Assembly: GCF_004331415.1 (NCBI RefSeq)
Contig: NZ_SJOP01000014.1
Coordinates: 57,511 to 121,510, forward strand
Direction of reading: 5' to 3'
Source of the DNA: Kosakonia quasisacchari
Lineage (GTDB): Bacteria; Pseudomonadota; Gammaproteobacteria; Enterobacterales; Enterobacteriaceae
Length of the DNA: 64,000 nt
The translations under genes and the position numbers were made by a program. The notes under the pieces were generated by a model, which was not told where the DNA came from, made no database searches, and worked only from the letters and a program-made list of their open reading frames with translations. This document shows, piece by piece, positions 1 through 10,202 of this stretch (position 1 is the first letter of the stretch; every line of letters starts with the position of its first letter).

Positions 1-815
1 ACTCCGAGAAAGTGAAAGATCATTTTTTTAATCCCCGTAACGCGCGGGTGGTAGATAACGCCAACGCCGTGGGCGATGTGGGATCGTTGAGCTGTGGCGA
101 TGCGCTGCGGCTGATGCTACGAGTAGACCCGCAAAGTGAAACCATTCTCGAAGCCGGGTTTCAGACGTTTGGCTGCGGCAGCGCGATTGCCTCCTCTTCC
201 GCCCTCACCGAGCTGATTATTGGCCGCACGCTGGCGCAGGCCGAGCAAGTGACCAACCAGCAGATTGCGGATTACCTCGATGGCCTGCCGCCGCAAAAAA
301 TGCACTGCTCGGTGATGGGTCAGGAGGCGCTGCGGGCGGCAATCGCCCATTACCGTGGCGAAACGCTGGAAGATGATCACGAAGAAGGCGCACTGATTTG
401 CAAATGCTTCGGCGTCGATGAAGGGCAAATTCGCCGGGCGGTACTGAGCAATGGCCTGACCACCCTTGAAGAGGTGATCAACTACACCAAAGCGGGCGGC
501 GGCTGTACCGCGTGCCATGAAAAAATTGAACTGGCGCTGGCCGATATTCTCGCGCAGCACCCGCAGGCCGCTATTCCCGTCGCCACAGAGAAAGATCCGC
601 ACTGGCAGGAAGTGGTCGATGCGATCACCGAATTACGCCCGCATATCCAGGCCGATGGTGGCGATATGTCGCTCCTGAGCGTCGCCAATCACACCGTGAC
701 CGTCAGCCTTTCCGGGAGTTGCAGCGGCTGCATGATGACCGACATGACGCTGGCCTGGCTGCAGCAAAAACTGATGGAGCGTACCGGCTGTTATATGACC
801 GTTGTGGCCGCCTGA
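1..815 (+). CDS. nifU: NifU, Fe-S cluster scaffold for nitrogenase (5' end cut by window)
   Basis: NifU assembles [2Fe-2S] and [4Fe-4S] clusters from sulfur supplied by NifS and passes them to nitrogenase components. The reading frame is open to the first base; comparison with Klebsiella NifU suggests that only about three or four codons (start MWNY) are missing. With that numbering three domains are visible: an IscU-like N-terminus with Cys35, Cys62 and Cys106; a BFD-like [2Fe-2S] centre with CKC at 137-139 and CTAC at 172-175; and an Nfu-like C-terminus with CSGC at 244-247. All expected cysteines are present. The next gene, nifS, follows after 32 bases, so the two are co-transcribed. The operon promoter lies outside the window. 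The GTG at position 12 is Val8, not a start. Confidence 0.97.
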   Translation, partial: SEKVKDHFFNPRNARVVDNANAVGDVGSLSCGDALRLMLRVDPQSETILEAGFQTFGCGSAIASSSALTELIIGRTLAQAEQVTNQQIADYLDGLPPQKMHCSVMGQEALRAAIAHYRGETLEDDHEEGALICKCFGVDEGQIRRAVLSNGLTTLEEVINYTKAGGGCTACHEKIELALADILAQHPQAAIPVATEKDPHWQEVVDAITELRPHIQADGGDMSLLSVANHTVTVSLSGSCSGCMMTDMTLAWLQQKLMERTGCYMTVVAA

Positions 816-847
816 GCCACCACATTTCAACCGTTGGGGGAGAAACT

Positions 848-2041
848 ATGAAACAGGTCTATCTGGACAATAACGCCACCACCCGTATCGACCCGATGGT
901 GCTGGAAGCGATGATGCCATTCTTAACCGAACATTACGGTAACCCGTCGTCGATTCACGACTTTGGCACCCCCTCCCGCGCCGCGCTTGAACGCGCACAC
1001 CAGCAAGTCGCCGCGCTGCTGGGCGCCGATCACAGCAGCGAAATCATCTTCACCTCCTGTGCAACCGAAGCCACCAGCACCGCGCTGCACGCCTGCGTTG
1101 AGTTGATGCCAGAGCGCCGGGAGATTATTATCACCGCCGTTGAACACCCAGCCACCCTCGCCGTGTGTGAACATCTGGAACGTCAGGGTTACCTTATCCA
1201 TCGCATTGGCGTCAATACTAGCGGCGCGCTGGATATGGAACAGTATCGTCGCGCACTGAGCACACGTGTGGCGGCGGTGAGCGTGATGTGGGCGAATAAC
1301 GAAACCGGCGTACTGTTTCCGGTTATTGAGATGGCCGCCATGGCGCAGGAATATGGCGCACTGTTTCACTGCGACGCGGTACAAGTGGTTGGCAAAATTC
1401 CACTGGATATCGCTCGCACGCAGATCGATATGCTCTCCTGCTCGGCGCATAAACTGCACGGCCCGAAGGGTGTTGGCTGCCTCTATTTGCGTCGTGGCAC
1501 GCGCTTTCGTCCTCTGTTGCGCGGTGGGCATCAGGAGCGTGGTCGCCGCGCCGGTACTGAGAATATCGCCGGGATTGTTGGCATGGGCGCAGCGTGTGAA
1601 CTGGCGCAGATACACCTGCCAGGTAGCGTAGGCATCGCCAGCCTGCGCGATCGCCTGCAAAACGAACTGGTGAAACAGGTGCCGTCAGTGATGGTGATGG
1701 GCGGCGATCAACCTCGCGTCCCTGGCACGGCGAACCTGGCGTTTGAATTTATCGAAGGGGAAGCCATTTTACTGCTCCTCAACCAGGCGGGGATCGCCGC
1801 CTCCAGCGGCAGCGCCTGCACCTCCGGCTCGCTGGAACCGTCGCATGTGATGCGGGCAATGAACATTCCCTACACGGCAGCGCATGGCAGTATCCGTTTT
1901 TCACTCTCGCGCTACACGCGGGAAAAAGAGATCGACTATGTAATAGAGACGCTGCCAGGCATTATTGCGCGTCTGCGCGCACTTTCCCCGTACTGGCAGG
2001 AAGGCCCGATACCCGCCACATTTACGCCGGTTTACGGCTAA
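848..2041 (+). CDS. nifS: NifS, cysteine desulfurase
   Basis: NifS is a PLP enzyme that removes sulfur from cysteine as a persulfide and hands it to NifU for nitrogenase cluster building. The product has 397 residues, close to the usual 400. The PLP lysine is Lys202 in SAHKLHGPKG, and the persulfide-forming cysteine is Cys324 in SSGSACTSGS. The ATG at 848 is chosen because GGGGGAGAAACT precedes it with good spacing and because the protein starts MKQVYLDNNA as in known NifS; the upstream in-frame ATG lies inside nifU. It sits between nifU and nifV, with nifV starting nine bases after the stop. This is the nif-specific class I desulfurase, not the housekeeping IscS, judged by context and length. 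Confidence 0.97.
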   Translation: MKQVYLDNNATTRIDPMVLEAMMPFLTEHYGNPSSIHDFGTPSRAALERAHQQVAALLGADHSSEIIFTSCATEATSTALHACVELMPERREIIITAVEHPATLAVCEHLERQGYLIHRIGVNTSGALDMEQYRRALSTRVAAVSVMWANNETGVLFPVIEMAAMAQEYGALFHCDAVQVVGKIPLDIARTQIDMLSCSAHKLHGPKGVGCLYLRRGTRFRPLLRGGHQERGRRAGTENIAGIVGMGAACELAQIHLPGSVGIASLRDRLQNELVKQVPSVMVMGGDQPRVPGTANLAFEFIEGEAILLLLNQAGIAASSGSACTSGSLEPSHVMRAMNIPYTAAHGSIRFSLSRYTREKEIDYVIETLPGIIARLRALSPYWQEGPIPATFTPVYG

Positions 2042-2050
2042 GGCGGCAAC

Positions 2051-3196
2051 ATGCCCAGCGTACTGATCAATGACACCACGCTGCGCGACGGCGAACAGAG
2101 CCCCGGCGTTGCCTTTTGCGCTAGCGAGAAAATCGCCATTGCCGAAGCGCTGTTTGCCGCCGGCGTGACTGCGCTGGAAGTCGGCACGCCAGCGATGGGG
2201 CGCGAAGAACGCCAACGGATGCGCCAGGTGCGCCAGCAACTGCCTGACGCCACGCTAATGGCCTGGTGTCGCATGAACACCGACGAAATCGCCCAGAGCG
2301 CCGATCTCGGCATGGACTGGGTGGATATCTCGCTGCCCGCCTCTGATAAGCTGCGGCAGTACAAATTGCGCGAACCGCTGCCGGTCGTGCTGGATAAGCT
2401 GGCCACACTGATCGCACAGGCGCGACACCAGGGGTTACAGGTCTGTATTGGTTGCGAAGACGCTTCACGCGCCAGCGATCACACATTAGCGGACATTGCG
2501 CAAGTCGCCATCAGCGCAGGTGCACAGCGGTTGCGTTTTGCCGATACCCTTGGCCTGCTCGACCCGTTAACCACCACACAGCGCATCAGCGCCCTGCGTC
2601 AATGCTGGTCCGGTGAAATTGAAATGCACGCCCATAACGATCTCGGAATGGCGACCGCCAATACGCTGGCAGCGGTACGCGCCGGGGCAACCAGTGTGAA
2701 TACTACCGTGCTGGGTCTTGGCGAACGCGCCGGAAACGCCGCGCTGGAAACCGTCGCACTCGGTCTGAGCCGCTGTCTGGGGCTGGATAGCGGTGTGGAT
2801 TTCACGCAATTACCGTTGCTCTGCCAGCAGGTCGCCGATGCCGCCCGGCGCCCCATTGACCCACAACAACCGCTGGTTGGCGCGCAGGTATTCACCCACG
2901 AATCCGGCGTACATGTCGCCGCCCTGCTGCGCGATCGCGAAAGCTACCAGGCCATCGACCCGGCGCTGATGGGGCGTGAGTACCGGCTGGTGCTCGGTAA
3001 ACACTCTGGTCGTCAGGCCGTGGAAGGCGTGTTTACCCGGCTGGGCTATCACCTTAACGCCCTGCAAATCGACCTGCTGCTGCCCGCCATTCGCCGCGTG
3101 GCTGAGAGCAGCAAACGCACCCCGCATGACGATGAACTGATCGCGCTTTACACCACATTGTGTGGCACAAGCGCCCCACACCTGGCGAGAGGCTAA
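2051..3196 (+). CDS. nifV: NifV, homocitrate synthase
   Basis: NifV condenses acetyl-CoA with 2-oxoglutarate to make R-homocitrate, the organic ligand of FeMo-cofactor. The product has 381 residues. The N-terminal TIM barrel begins with the DRE-TIM signature [12 protein letters not shown] (residues 8-19), which contains the catalytic Arg12, metal ligand Asp13 and Glu15. The metal-binding HAHND motif has His193 and His195, and the GLGERAGNA motif follows. The C-terminal HESGVH segment is present. It belongs to the same family as LeuA, but the nif setting and shorter length point to NifV. It lies nine bases after nifS and two bases before nifW, inside one operon. Confidence 0.96.
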   Translation: MPSVLINDTTLRDGEQSPGVAFCASEKIAIAEALFAAGVTALEVGTPAMGREERQRMRQVRQQLPDATLMAWCRMNTDEIAQSADLGMDWVDISLPASDKLRQYKLREPLPVVLDKLATLIAQARHQGLQVCIGCEDASRASDHTLADIAQVAISAGAQRLRFADTLGLLDPLTTTQRISALRQCWSGEIEMHAHNDLGMATANTLAAVRAGATSVNTTVLGLGERAGNAALETVALGLSRCLGLDSGVDFTQLPLLCQQVADAARRPIDPQQPLVGAQVFTHESGVHVAALLRDRESYQAIDPALMGREYRLVLGKHSGRQAVEGVFTRLGYHLNALQIDLLLPAIRRVAESSKRTPHDDELIALYTTLCGTSAPHLARG

Positions 3197-3198
3197 AG

Positions 3199-3456
3199 AT
3201 GGAATGGTTTTATCAGATTCCCGGCGTGGATGAACTCGACAGCGCCGAATCCTTTTTTACCTTTTTCTCCGTTCCTTATGAACCGCTAACGCTGCGCCGT
3301 TGCTGCCTGCCGGTGCTGCGCGAATTTCATCAGCGCCTGCGCGACAATGTACCGCTGCGTAATCTGCTCGAGGTCACTCCCCCCGAGCCCTGGCTACTGG
3401 CGCGCAAACTGCTGGCGGAAAGCTACGAGCACTGTACAACGGAGCACACATCATGA
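3199..3456 (+). CDS. nifW: NifW, nitrogenase-protective/maturation protein
   Basis: NifW helps to accumulate active MoFe protein and is thought to protect it from oxygen; its mechanism is not settled. The protein has 85 residues and starts MEWFYQIPGVDELDSAE, the typical opening of enterobacterial NifW. The ATG at 3199 follows GAGAGGCTAAAG, a good ribosome site. It begins two bases after the nifV stop, and its stop overlaps the nifZ start (ATGA), so translation is coupled. No cofactor motif is visible and none is expected in this family. Confidence 0.93.
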   Translation: MEWFYQIPGVDELDSAESFFTFFSVPYEPLTLRRCCLPVLREFHQRLRDNVPLRNLLEVTPPEPWLLARKLLAESYEHCTTEHTS

Positions 3457-3896
3457 AGCGAAAGTATGCGTTCGGTGAGGAAGTCCGCGTTAGCCGCGCT
3501 ATCCGCAACGATGGCACCATGCCGGGTTACCGGCGCGGTGATTTGCTGGTGCGCCGGGGTAGCACGGGTTTTGTTCGTGAACAGGGCACTTTCCTGATGG
3601 ATAAAGTTATCTATCAAATCCATTTTCCCGACTGCGGCTTGATTGTTGGCTGCCGTGAACAAGAATTGCTCCCACTTTCCGAACCCTGGCACGCCGGGCA
3701 GTTCCAGTACGGCGATACCGTCGCCTGCCGCCACGCGCTGGCCATCGGCGACAACATTGTCGTGGCCGCCGGAGAACAGGGTCATATCACCGCCACGGGC
3801 CAGGGAGAGGATGCCGATAGTTACACCGTCACCTTTTCCGGGCGCTGGTTTCAGGTTCCCGCCAGCGCCATGATCTTGCTGGAGACGCCACTATGA
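3453..3896 (+). CDS. nifZ: NifZ, MoFe-protein maturation factor
   Basis: NifZ is needed for forming the second P-cluster of the MoFe protein. The product has 147 residues, matching the usual length in Klebsiella-type clusters. The N-terminal part (about residues 5-75) carries the small NifZ domain, with its GEEVRVSRAIRNDGT opening and a DKVIYQIHFPDCGLIVGC segment. Start and stop overlap the neighbours nifW and nifM by four bases each, showing coupled translation. The assignment rests on sequence feel and position; no catalytic motif is expected. Confidence 0.93.
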   Translation: MKRKYAFGEEVRVSRAIRNDGTMPGYRRGDLLVRRGSTGFVREQGTFLMDKVIYQIHFPDCGLIVGCREQELLPLSEPWHAGQFQYGDTVACRHALAIGDNIVVAAGEQGHITATGQGEDADSYTVTFSGRWFQVPASAMILLETPL

Positions 3897-4678
3897 TGCC
3901 GTGGGAGCGTTTCGCCCGCCGACGGCTGGCGCTGACCCGCTGGCACTGCGAGCCGGAAAACATCCCGGCGGCACACCAACAAGCATTTGACCGTGCCTGG
4001 GCGCGCCAGCGCCAGCTCGAACAGGCGGTCGTTAATATGACACGCGACGAAATCATTACTGACGATGCACGTAATGCCGTGGCGGCATCACTGGCACCGC
4101 AGCTCAATGAAAGCCCTTTTTCCCCAGCCGAGCGCCAGGCGGTGATTGCGCATCATGTGCACCTGGAAACGCAGTTTGCTGAAATAGCAAGCACAGCCCC
4201 CGTCCCGGACGAAGAGAGCGTGCTGCGTTGGTATCAGCAACATCGGGCGCAATTTATGCGCCCGGAACAACGCTTAACCTCGCACTTGCTGCTTACCGTA
4301 GAGCAAAATGATGCCGAGGTACGAAAGCAGATAACCCCTATTTATCAGCAAATCAGTAACAACCGCTCTGCCTTTGCCCGGCTGGCAAGACACCACTCGC
4401 ACTGCCCCAGCGCGCTGGAAGGTGGGCGTCTGGGCTGGGTAAGTCGCGGTCTGCTCTTTCCGGAACTGGAAAAGGTGCTGTTTACGCTACAAACAGATGA
4501 GATTAGCCAGCCTGTCGAAACGGCACTCGGCTGGCATTTGCTGTGGTGTGAACAGATTCGCCAACCCGCACCGATGGCCCAGGAGGAAGCGCTGGCGAAA
4601 GCGCGGGAGTATTTGTACCGCCAGTCCCAGCAGCAGTGGCAACGTCAGTGGCTGGCATCCTTATTACAGGCGCACTGA
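3893..4678 (+). CDS. nifM: NifM, PpiC-type prolyl isomerase for Fe-protein maturation
   Basis: NifM is a parvulin-type peptidyl-prolyl cis-trans isomerase required to make stable, active Fe protein (NifH). The product has 261 residues. The N-terminal half is helical; the C-terminal half (about 130-235) is a rotamase domain with HLLLTVEQND, FARLARHHSHCPSA, GGRLGWVSRG and the terminal GWHLLWCEQI strand typical of PpiC. It is the last gene of the nifUSVWZM run, and its stop codon runs into the stem of a bidirectional terminator shared with the convergent nifF. There is no signal peptide, so it acts in the cytoplasm, unlike SurA/PpiD relatives. Confidence 0.95.
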   Translation: MMPWERFARRRLALTRWHCEPENIPAAHQQAFDRAWARQRQLEQAVVNMTRDEIITDDARNAVAASLAPQLNESPFSPAERQAVIAHHVHLETQFAEIASTAPVPDEESVLRWYQQHRAQFMRPEQRLTSHLLLTVEQNDAEVRKQITPIYQQISNNRSAFARLARHHSHCPSALEGGRLGWVSRGLLFPELEKVLFTLQTDEISQPVETALGWHLLWCEQIRQPAPMAQEEALAKAREYLYRQSQQQWQRQWLASLLQAH

Positions 4679-4710
4679 AAAGCCCGGCGATGGTTGTCAA
4701 CCGGGCTTTT
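4678..4710. terminator. Bidirectional terminator between nifM and nifF
   Basis: A ten-base perfect stem AAAAGCCCGG / CCGGGCTTTT with a 13-base loop lies between the convergent genes. It gives a U-tract on either strand, so it can end both the nifUSVWZM and nifF messages. Confidence 0.9.
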
Positions 4711-4716
4711 CAGGCA

Positions 4717-5247
4717 TTAGAGGATCAGCGGTTTGAGCGTGCCCAGCCACGCCTCAATGCGTTCATCACTCAGGTCGTACTGGTTATCTTGATCCAGTAC
4801 CAGACCAATAAAGTTATCCGCCTCAAGCGCGGACGACGAACCAAATGTGTATCCCTCATTCGGCCAGTGACCAACCATCTGCGCACCGCAGCTTTTCAGC
4901 GTGTCGTACAGCGGGCGCAGGCCGCTGGCGAAATTATCCGGGTAACCCACCTGATCGCCCAGACCAAACAACGCCACCGTTTTACCACTCAAGCTATCGC
5001 TTTGCAGTTGGGTGACAAATTCACTCCAGGATTCATCCTCGCACCCCGCCGCAAGCCCCGGCAACTGCCCGTCTCCAAGCGTCGGGGTGCCTAATATCAG
5101 CACCGGATAAGAGAGAAAGGTTTCAAGATCGGTCCGGTTGATATTGACCGGCGCATCCGCCAGTTCACCCAGTTTTTTATGGATCTGTTTGGCAATTTTG
5201 CGGGTCTTGCCGGTGTCGGTGCCGAAAAAAATTCCAATATTTGCCAT
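4717..5247 (-). CDS. nifF: NifF, nitrogenase flavodoxin
   Basis: NifF is an FMN flavodoxin that carries electrons from the NifJ pyruvate:flavodoxin oxidoreductase to the nitrogenase Fe protein. The product has 176 residues, a long-chain flavodoxin. The FMN phosphate loop GTDTGKT is at residues 9-15, the flavin-stacking region is GTPTLGDGQLPG, and the second flavin loop is ALFGLGDQVGYPDNF. It is transcribed toward nifM and divergently from nifLA, from a sigma-54 promoter at 5309-5324. The ATG at 5247 follows an AGGAGCG ribosome site. General flavodoxin FldA is an alternative on sequence alone, but context settles NifF. Confidence 0.96.
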   Translation of the reverse strand: MANIGIFFGTDTGKTRKIAKQIHKKLGELADAPVNINRTDLETFLSYPVLILGTPTLGDGQLPGLAAGCEDESWSEFVTQLQSDSLSGKTVALFGLGDQVGYPDNFASGLRPLYDTLKSCGAQMVGHWPNEGYTFGSSSALEADNFIGLVLDQDNQYDLSDERIEAWLGTLKPLIL

Positions 5248-5308
5248 AACACGCGCTCCTGTTGAAAAAGAAATTCCGCCGAGAAAATGCGGTGAACGCG
5301 TTAGATAT

Positions 5309-5324
5309 TGCGAAGAGCGTGCCA
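5309..5324 (-). promoter_or_regulatory. Sigma-54 promoter of nifF
   Basis: On the minus strand the sequence reads TGGCACGCTCTTCGCA, with the GG and GC pairs separated by exactly ten bases, as needed for sigma-54. The expected start point is near 5299, about 50 bases upstream of nifF. Confidence 0.85.
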
Positions 5325-5345
5325 GTTTTCGTTACGAGCAACCCC

Positions 5346-5362
5346 TGCACCAGAATGGTTAT
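5346..5362 (+). promoter_or_regulatory. NtrC-binding site 1 upstream of nifL
   Basis: TGCACCA, three bases, then TGGTTA matches the NtrC dyad TGCACCA-N3-TGGTGCA on its left half fully and on its right half mostly. Its centre is about 162 bases upstream of the predicted nifL start point, the same place as in the K. pneumoniae nifLA promoter. Confidence 0.8.
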
Positions 5363-5365
5363 TTG

Positions 5366-5382
5366 TGCACCAGTCTGGCGCT
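5366..5382 (+). promoter_or_regulatory. NtrC-binding site 2 upstream of nifL
   Basis: TGCACCA, three bases, then TGGCGC is a second NtrC-type dyad, 20 bases (two helical turns) from the first. Its centre is about 142 bases upstream of the predicted nifL start point. Tandem sites allow cooperative NtrC binding under nitrogen limitation. Confidence 0.8.
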
Positions 5383-5489
5383 TTTTTTGGCAGCGCATCT
5401 TCTCGCAGATGCCCACCAGACGGGCCTTTAGCGCTTATACCGCGCTGAATACCGATCTGGATCAAGGTTTTGTCGGGTTATCAGCCAAA

Positions 5490-5506
5490 AGGTTCACTCT
5501 TTGCAT
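5490..5506 (+). promoter_or_regulatory. Sigma-54 promoter of nifLA
   Basis: GGTTCACTCTTTGC has the GG and GC pairs ten bases apart (5491-5492 and 5503-5504). The -12 side, TTTGCATGGTTAT, is the same as I recall for the K. pneumoniae nifL promoter. The expected start point is near 5516. The -24 side is weak against consensus, which fits an NtrC-dependent, tightly controlled promoter. Confidence 0.85.
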
Positions 5507-5559
5507 GGTTATACGGGCCTGACATGTTGTCCGGGCGAAAGTCGCCAGGTGGCACAAAT

Positions 5560-5575
5560 TGTCAGAACTACGACA
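5560..5575 (+). promoter_or_regulatory. TGT-N10-ACA motif in the nifL leader
   Basis: A perfect NifA-type upstream activator dyad (TGT, ten bases, ACA) lies downstream of the predicted nifL start point and 27 bases before the nifL codon. It is the only such match seen between nifF and nifL. It may serve nifF from a distance of about 270 bases, autoregulate nifLA, or be a chance match. Confidence 0.4.
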
Positions 5576-5601
5576 CGATTAACTGACCGCAGGAGTGTGC
5601 G

Positions 5602-7085
5602 ATGACCCTGAATATGATGATGGATGCCAGCGCCCCCGAGGCAATTGCCGGTGCGCTCTCGCAACAACACCCTGGGCTGTTTTTTACCATCGTTGAGGAA
5701 GCCCCCGTCGCCATTTCACTGACCGATGCCGAAGCCCGCATTGTCTATGCCAACCCGGCGTTTTGCCGCCAGACCGGCTATGAACTTGAAGCGTTGTTGC
5801 AGCAAAATCCCCGCCTGCTTGCCAGTAAGCAAACACCACGGGAAATCTACCAGGATATGTGGCACACCCTGTTGCAACGCCGCCCCTGGCGCGGGCAATT
5901 GATCAACCGTCACCGTGACGGCAGCCTGTATCTGGTCGAGATCGATATCACCCCGGTGATTAACCCGTTTGGCGAACTGGAACACTACCTGGCAATGCAG
6001 CGCGATATCAGCACCAGTTATGCGCTGGAGCAGCGATTGCGTAATCACATGACGCTGACCGAAGCGGTGCTGAATAACATTCCGGCGGCGGTGGTCGTAG
6101 TGGATGAACGCGACCATGTGATCATGGATAACCTCGCCTACAAAACGTTCTGTGCCGACTGCGGCGGAAAAGAGCTCCTGAACGAACTCAATTTTTCAGC
6201 CCGTAAAGCGGAGCTGGCAAACGGCCAGGTATTACCGGTAGTGCTGCGCGGCGCGGTGCGCTGGTTGTCAGTCACCTGCTGGGCGCTGCCTGGCGTCAGC
6301 GAAGAAGCCGGTCGCTACTTTATCGATAATACGTTGACGCGCACGCTGGTGGTCATCACCGACGACACTCAACAGCGCCAGCAGCAGGAGCAAGGACGGC
6401 TTGACCGCCTTAAACAGCAGATGACCAGCGGCAAACTGCTGGCTGCGATCCGCGAAGCGCTCGACGCCGCGCTGATCCAGCTTAACTGCCCTATCAATAT
6501 GCTGGCGGCAGCGCGGCGTTTAAATGGCAGTGATAACAGCAATGTGGCACTGGATGCCGCGTGGCGTGAAGGCGAAGAAGCGATGGCGCGGCTGAAACGT
6601 TGCCGCCCGTCGCTGGAGCTTGAAAATGCGGCAGTCTGGCCGCTGCAACCCTTTTTTGACGATCTGCGCGCGCTTTACCACACCCGCTACGAACAGGGTA
6701 AAAATTTGCAGGTCACGCTGGATTCTCATCATCTGGTGGGGTTTGGTCAACGCACCCAGTTGTTGGCCTGCCTGAGTCTGTGGCTCGATCGCACGCTGGA
6801 TATTGCCGCCGGGCTGCGTGATTTCACCGCACAAACGCAGATTTACGCCCGCGAAGAAGAGGGCTGGCTCTCGTTGTATATCACTGACAATGTGCCGCTG
6901 ATTCCGGTGCGCCATACCCACTCGCCGGATGCGCTTAACGCGCCGGGAAAAGGGATGGAGCTGCGCCTGATTCAGACGCTGGTGGCACACCACCATGGCG
7001 CGATAGAACTGACGTCACGCCCCGAAGGGGGAAGCTGCCTGACCCTGCGATTCCCGCTATTTCACTCACTGACCGGAGGCTCAAA

Positions 7086-7089
<4 letters not shown>
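5602..7089 (+). CDS. nifL: NifL, oxygen- and nitrogen-sensing inhibitor of NifA
   Basis: NifL binds and blocks NifA when oxygen or fixed nitrogen is plentiful; in enterics its FAD redox state and membrane binding carry the oxygen signal. The product has 495 residues. An N-terminal PAS domain (about 25-140) includes VYANPAFCRQTGYE and the NRHRDGSLYLVEIDI strand where FAD sits. A second PAS-like stretch runs from about 145 to 255. The C-terminal GHKL ATPase-like part ends with the GKGMELRLIQTLVAHHHGAI region. The segment corresponding to the kinase H-box (LNCPINMLAAARRL) has no histidine, so it is not a working histidine kinase. Its stop overlaps nifA (ATGA), which couples NifL and NifA synthesis. 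Confidence 0.96.
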
Positions 7090-8660
<1,571 letters not shown>

Positions 8661-8668
8661 ACAGCGGT

Positions 8669-8684
8669 TGTGGCATTCGGCACA
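8669..8684 (+). promoter_or_regulatory. NifA upstream activator site for nifB
   Basis: TGT, ten bases, ACA is a perfect NifA site. Its centre is about 104 bases upstream of the predicted nifB start point, the normal distance for looping to sigma-54 polymerase. Confidence 0.85.
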
Positions 8685-8754
8685 TTGTCAGCCAAATGCC
8701 ACAAAACCGACAACACCACAAAATAAATAGTCATATTTTTTAATAGGTTATAAT

Positions 8755-8770
8755 CGGAACGGGATTTGCA
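8755..8770 (+). promoter_or_regulatory. Sigma-54 promoter of nifBQ
   Basis: CGGAACGGGATTTGCA carries GG (8756-8757) and GC (8768-8769) at ten-base spacing. An AT-rich stretch lies just upstream, suited to bending. The start point is expected near 8781. Confidence 0.82.
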
Positions 8771-8807
8771 CCACCGAAGGATAATTCCGTAAACGGAGGT
8801 ACCTTCT

Positions 8808-10202
8808 ATGATGTCCTGCTCATCCGCCGCTGGCGGTTCCCGCGGCCAGGCAACGCCGGCTGAACCGCTTTCTGATGCCGTTGCCGGTAAAGTGGCGCTG
8901 CACCCCTGCTACTCAAAAAGCGGTCATCACCGCTTTGCGCGAATGCATTTACCGGTGGCGCCTGCCTGTAACCTGCAATGTAACTACTGCAATCGCAAAT
9001 TCGATTGCAGTAACGAATCCCGGCCTGGCGTTTCATCGTCACTCTTAACCCCCGAACAGGCGGTCGCGAAAGTACGGCAAGTTGCGACGGCTATTCCGCA
9101 ACTCTCCGTCGTTGGTATTGCAGGGCCTGGCGACCCACTGGCGAATATCGGACGGACATTTACCACGCTGGAACTGGTGCGTGAACAGCTCCCGGATATG
9201 AAATTGTGCCTCTCAACCAACGGATTGATGCTGCCAGACGCCGTTGAACGGCTGGTCAATATCGGCGTCGATCACGTTACGGTGACCATCAATACGCTCG
9301 ACCCGGAGATCGCCGCGCGGATCTACGCCTGGCTGTGGCTGGAGGGCGAACGTTATAGCGGGCGCGAAGCGGGTGAAATATTGATAGCCCGTCAACTGGA
9401 GGGCGTTCGTCGCCTGACGGCGCAAGGCGTGCTGGTGAAAATCAACTCGGTACTGATCCCCGGTATTAACGACTTCGCGCTGGCCGATGTCAGCCGCGAA
9501 CTGCGCGGGGCTGGCGCGTTTATTCACAACATTATGCCGCTGATAGCCCGCCCGGAGCACGGCACGGTTTTTGGGCTTAACGGCCAGGCGGAACCCGATG
9601 CAGAGATGGTAGCGCGCGTGCGCGAAACCTGTGGTGAAGTGATGCCACAAATGACGCACTGCCAGCAGTGCCGCGCTGATGCCATCGGCATGCTCGGCGA
9701 AGATCGCAGCCAGCAGTTTGCACTGGCACCCGTAGAATCGGCCCCGCAGCCGTGGCTACCGACCCTGTTTCGCCGCGCGCAGCTTCACGCCAGCATCGTC
9801 ACCAAAGGCGAATCCGAGGACACGGAGGCCTGTCTGGTAGCGGTAGCCTCGACGCATGGCGAGCTGATCGACTGCCATTTTGGCCATGCGGACCGCTTTC
9901 GTATTTACAGTTTATCGGCTGCGGGCGCCGTGTTGGTCAATGAACGTTTCACACCGAAATATTGCAAGGGTTCAGATAACTGTGAGCCGCAGGAAAGCGA
10001 TGCGCGGATGGACGCCGTGCTCGACTTATTGGCCGATGTGAAAGCCGTCTTCTGCGCCCGAATCGGCTACGAGCCCTGGCAAAAACTGCAATCGCGTGGC
10101 ATTCAGCCCTGCGTTGATGACGCCTGGCAACCCATCGCTTCTTCGCTGCTACGCTGGTGGCAAACTGCGCCAACAGAGGGGCAAAACAAGGGGGTAGCAT
10201 AA
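8808..10202 (+). CDS. nifB: NifB, FeMo-cofactor precursor (NifB-co) synthase
   Basis: NifB is a radical-SAM enzyme that fuses two [4Fe-4S] clusters around a central carbon to make the 8Fe core of FeMo-co. The product has 464 residues. The radical-SAM signature is Cys54-xxx-Cys58-xx-Cys61 (CNLQCNYC), followed by the GIAGPGDPLAN SAM-binding loop and further cluster ligands around CQQC near residue 285. From about residue 330 there is a NifX/NafY-like cofactor-binding domain (HFGHADRF). A strong ribosome site ACGGAGGT precedes the ATG. Its stop overlaps nifQ by one base. Confidence 0.97.
   Translation: MMSCSSAAGGSRGQATPAEPLSDAVAGKVALHPCYSKSGHHRFARMHLPVAPACNLQCNYCNRKFDCSNESRPGVSSSLLTPEQAVAKVRQVATAIPQLSVVGIAGPGDPLANIGRTFTTLELVREQLPDMKLCLSTNGLMLPDAVERLVNIGVDHVTVTINTLDPEIAARIYAWLWLEGERYSGREAGEILIARQLEGVRRLTAQGVLVKINSVLIPGINDFALADVSRELRGAGAFIHNIMPLIARPEHGTVFGLNGQAEPDAEMVARVRETCGEVMPQMTHCQQCRADAIGMLGEDRSQQFALAPVESAPQPWLPTLFRRAQLHASIVTKGESEDTEACLVAVASTHGELIDCHFGHADRFRIYSLSAAGAVLVNERFTPKYCKGSDNCEPQESDARMDAVLDLLADVKAVFCARIGYEPWQKLQSRGIQPCVDDAWQPIASSLLRWWQTAPTEGQNKGVA

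Noticed and set aside
5550..5566. TGGCAC at 5550 as the nifL -24 element
   Set aside because: No GC pair at the required ten-base spacing; the 5491/5503 pair fits and is at the K. pneumoniae-like distance from the NtrC sites.
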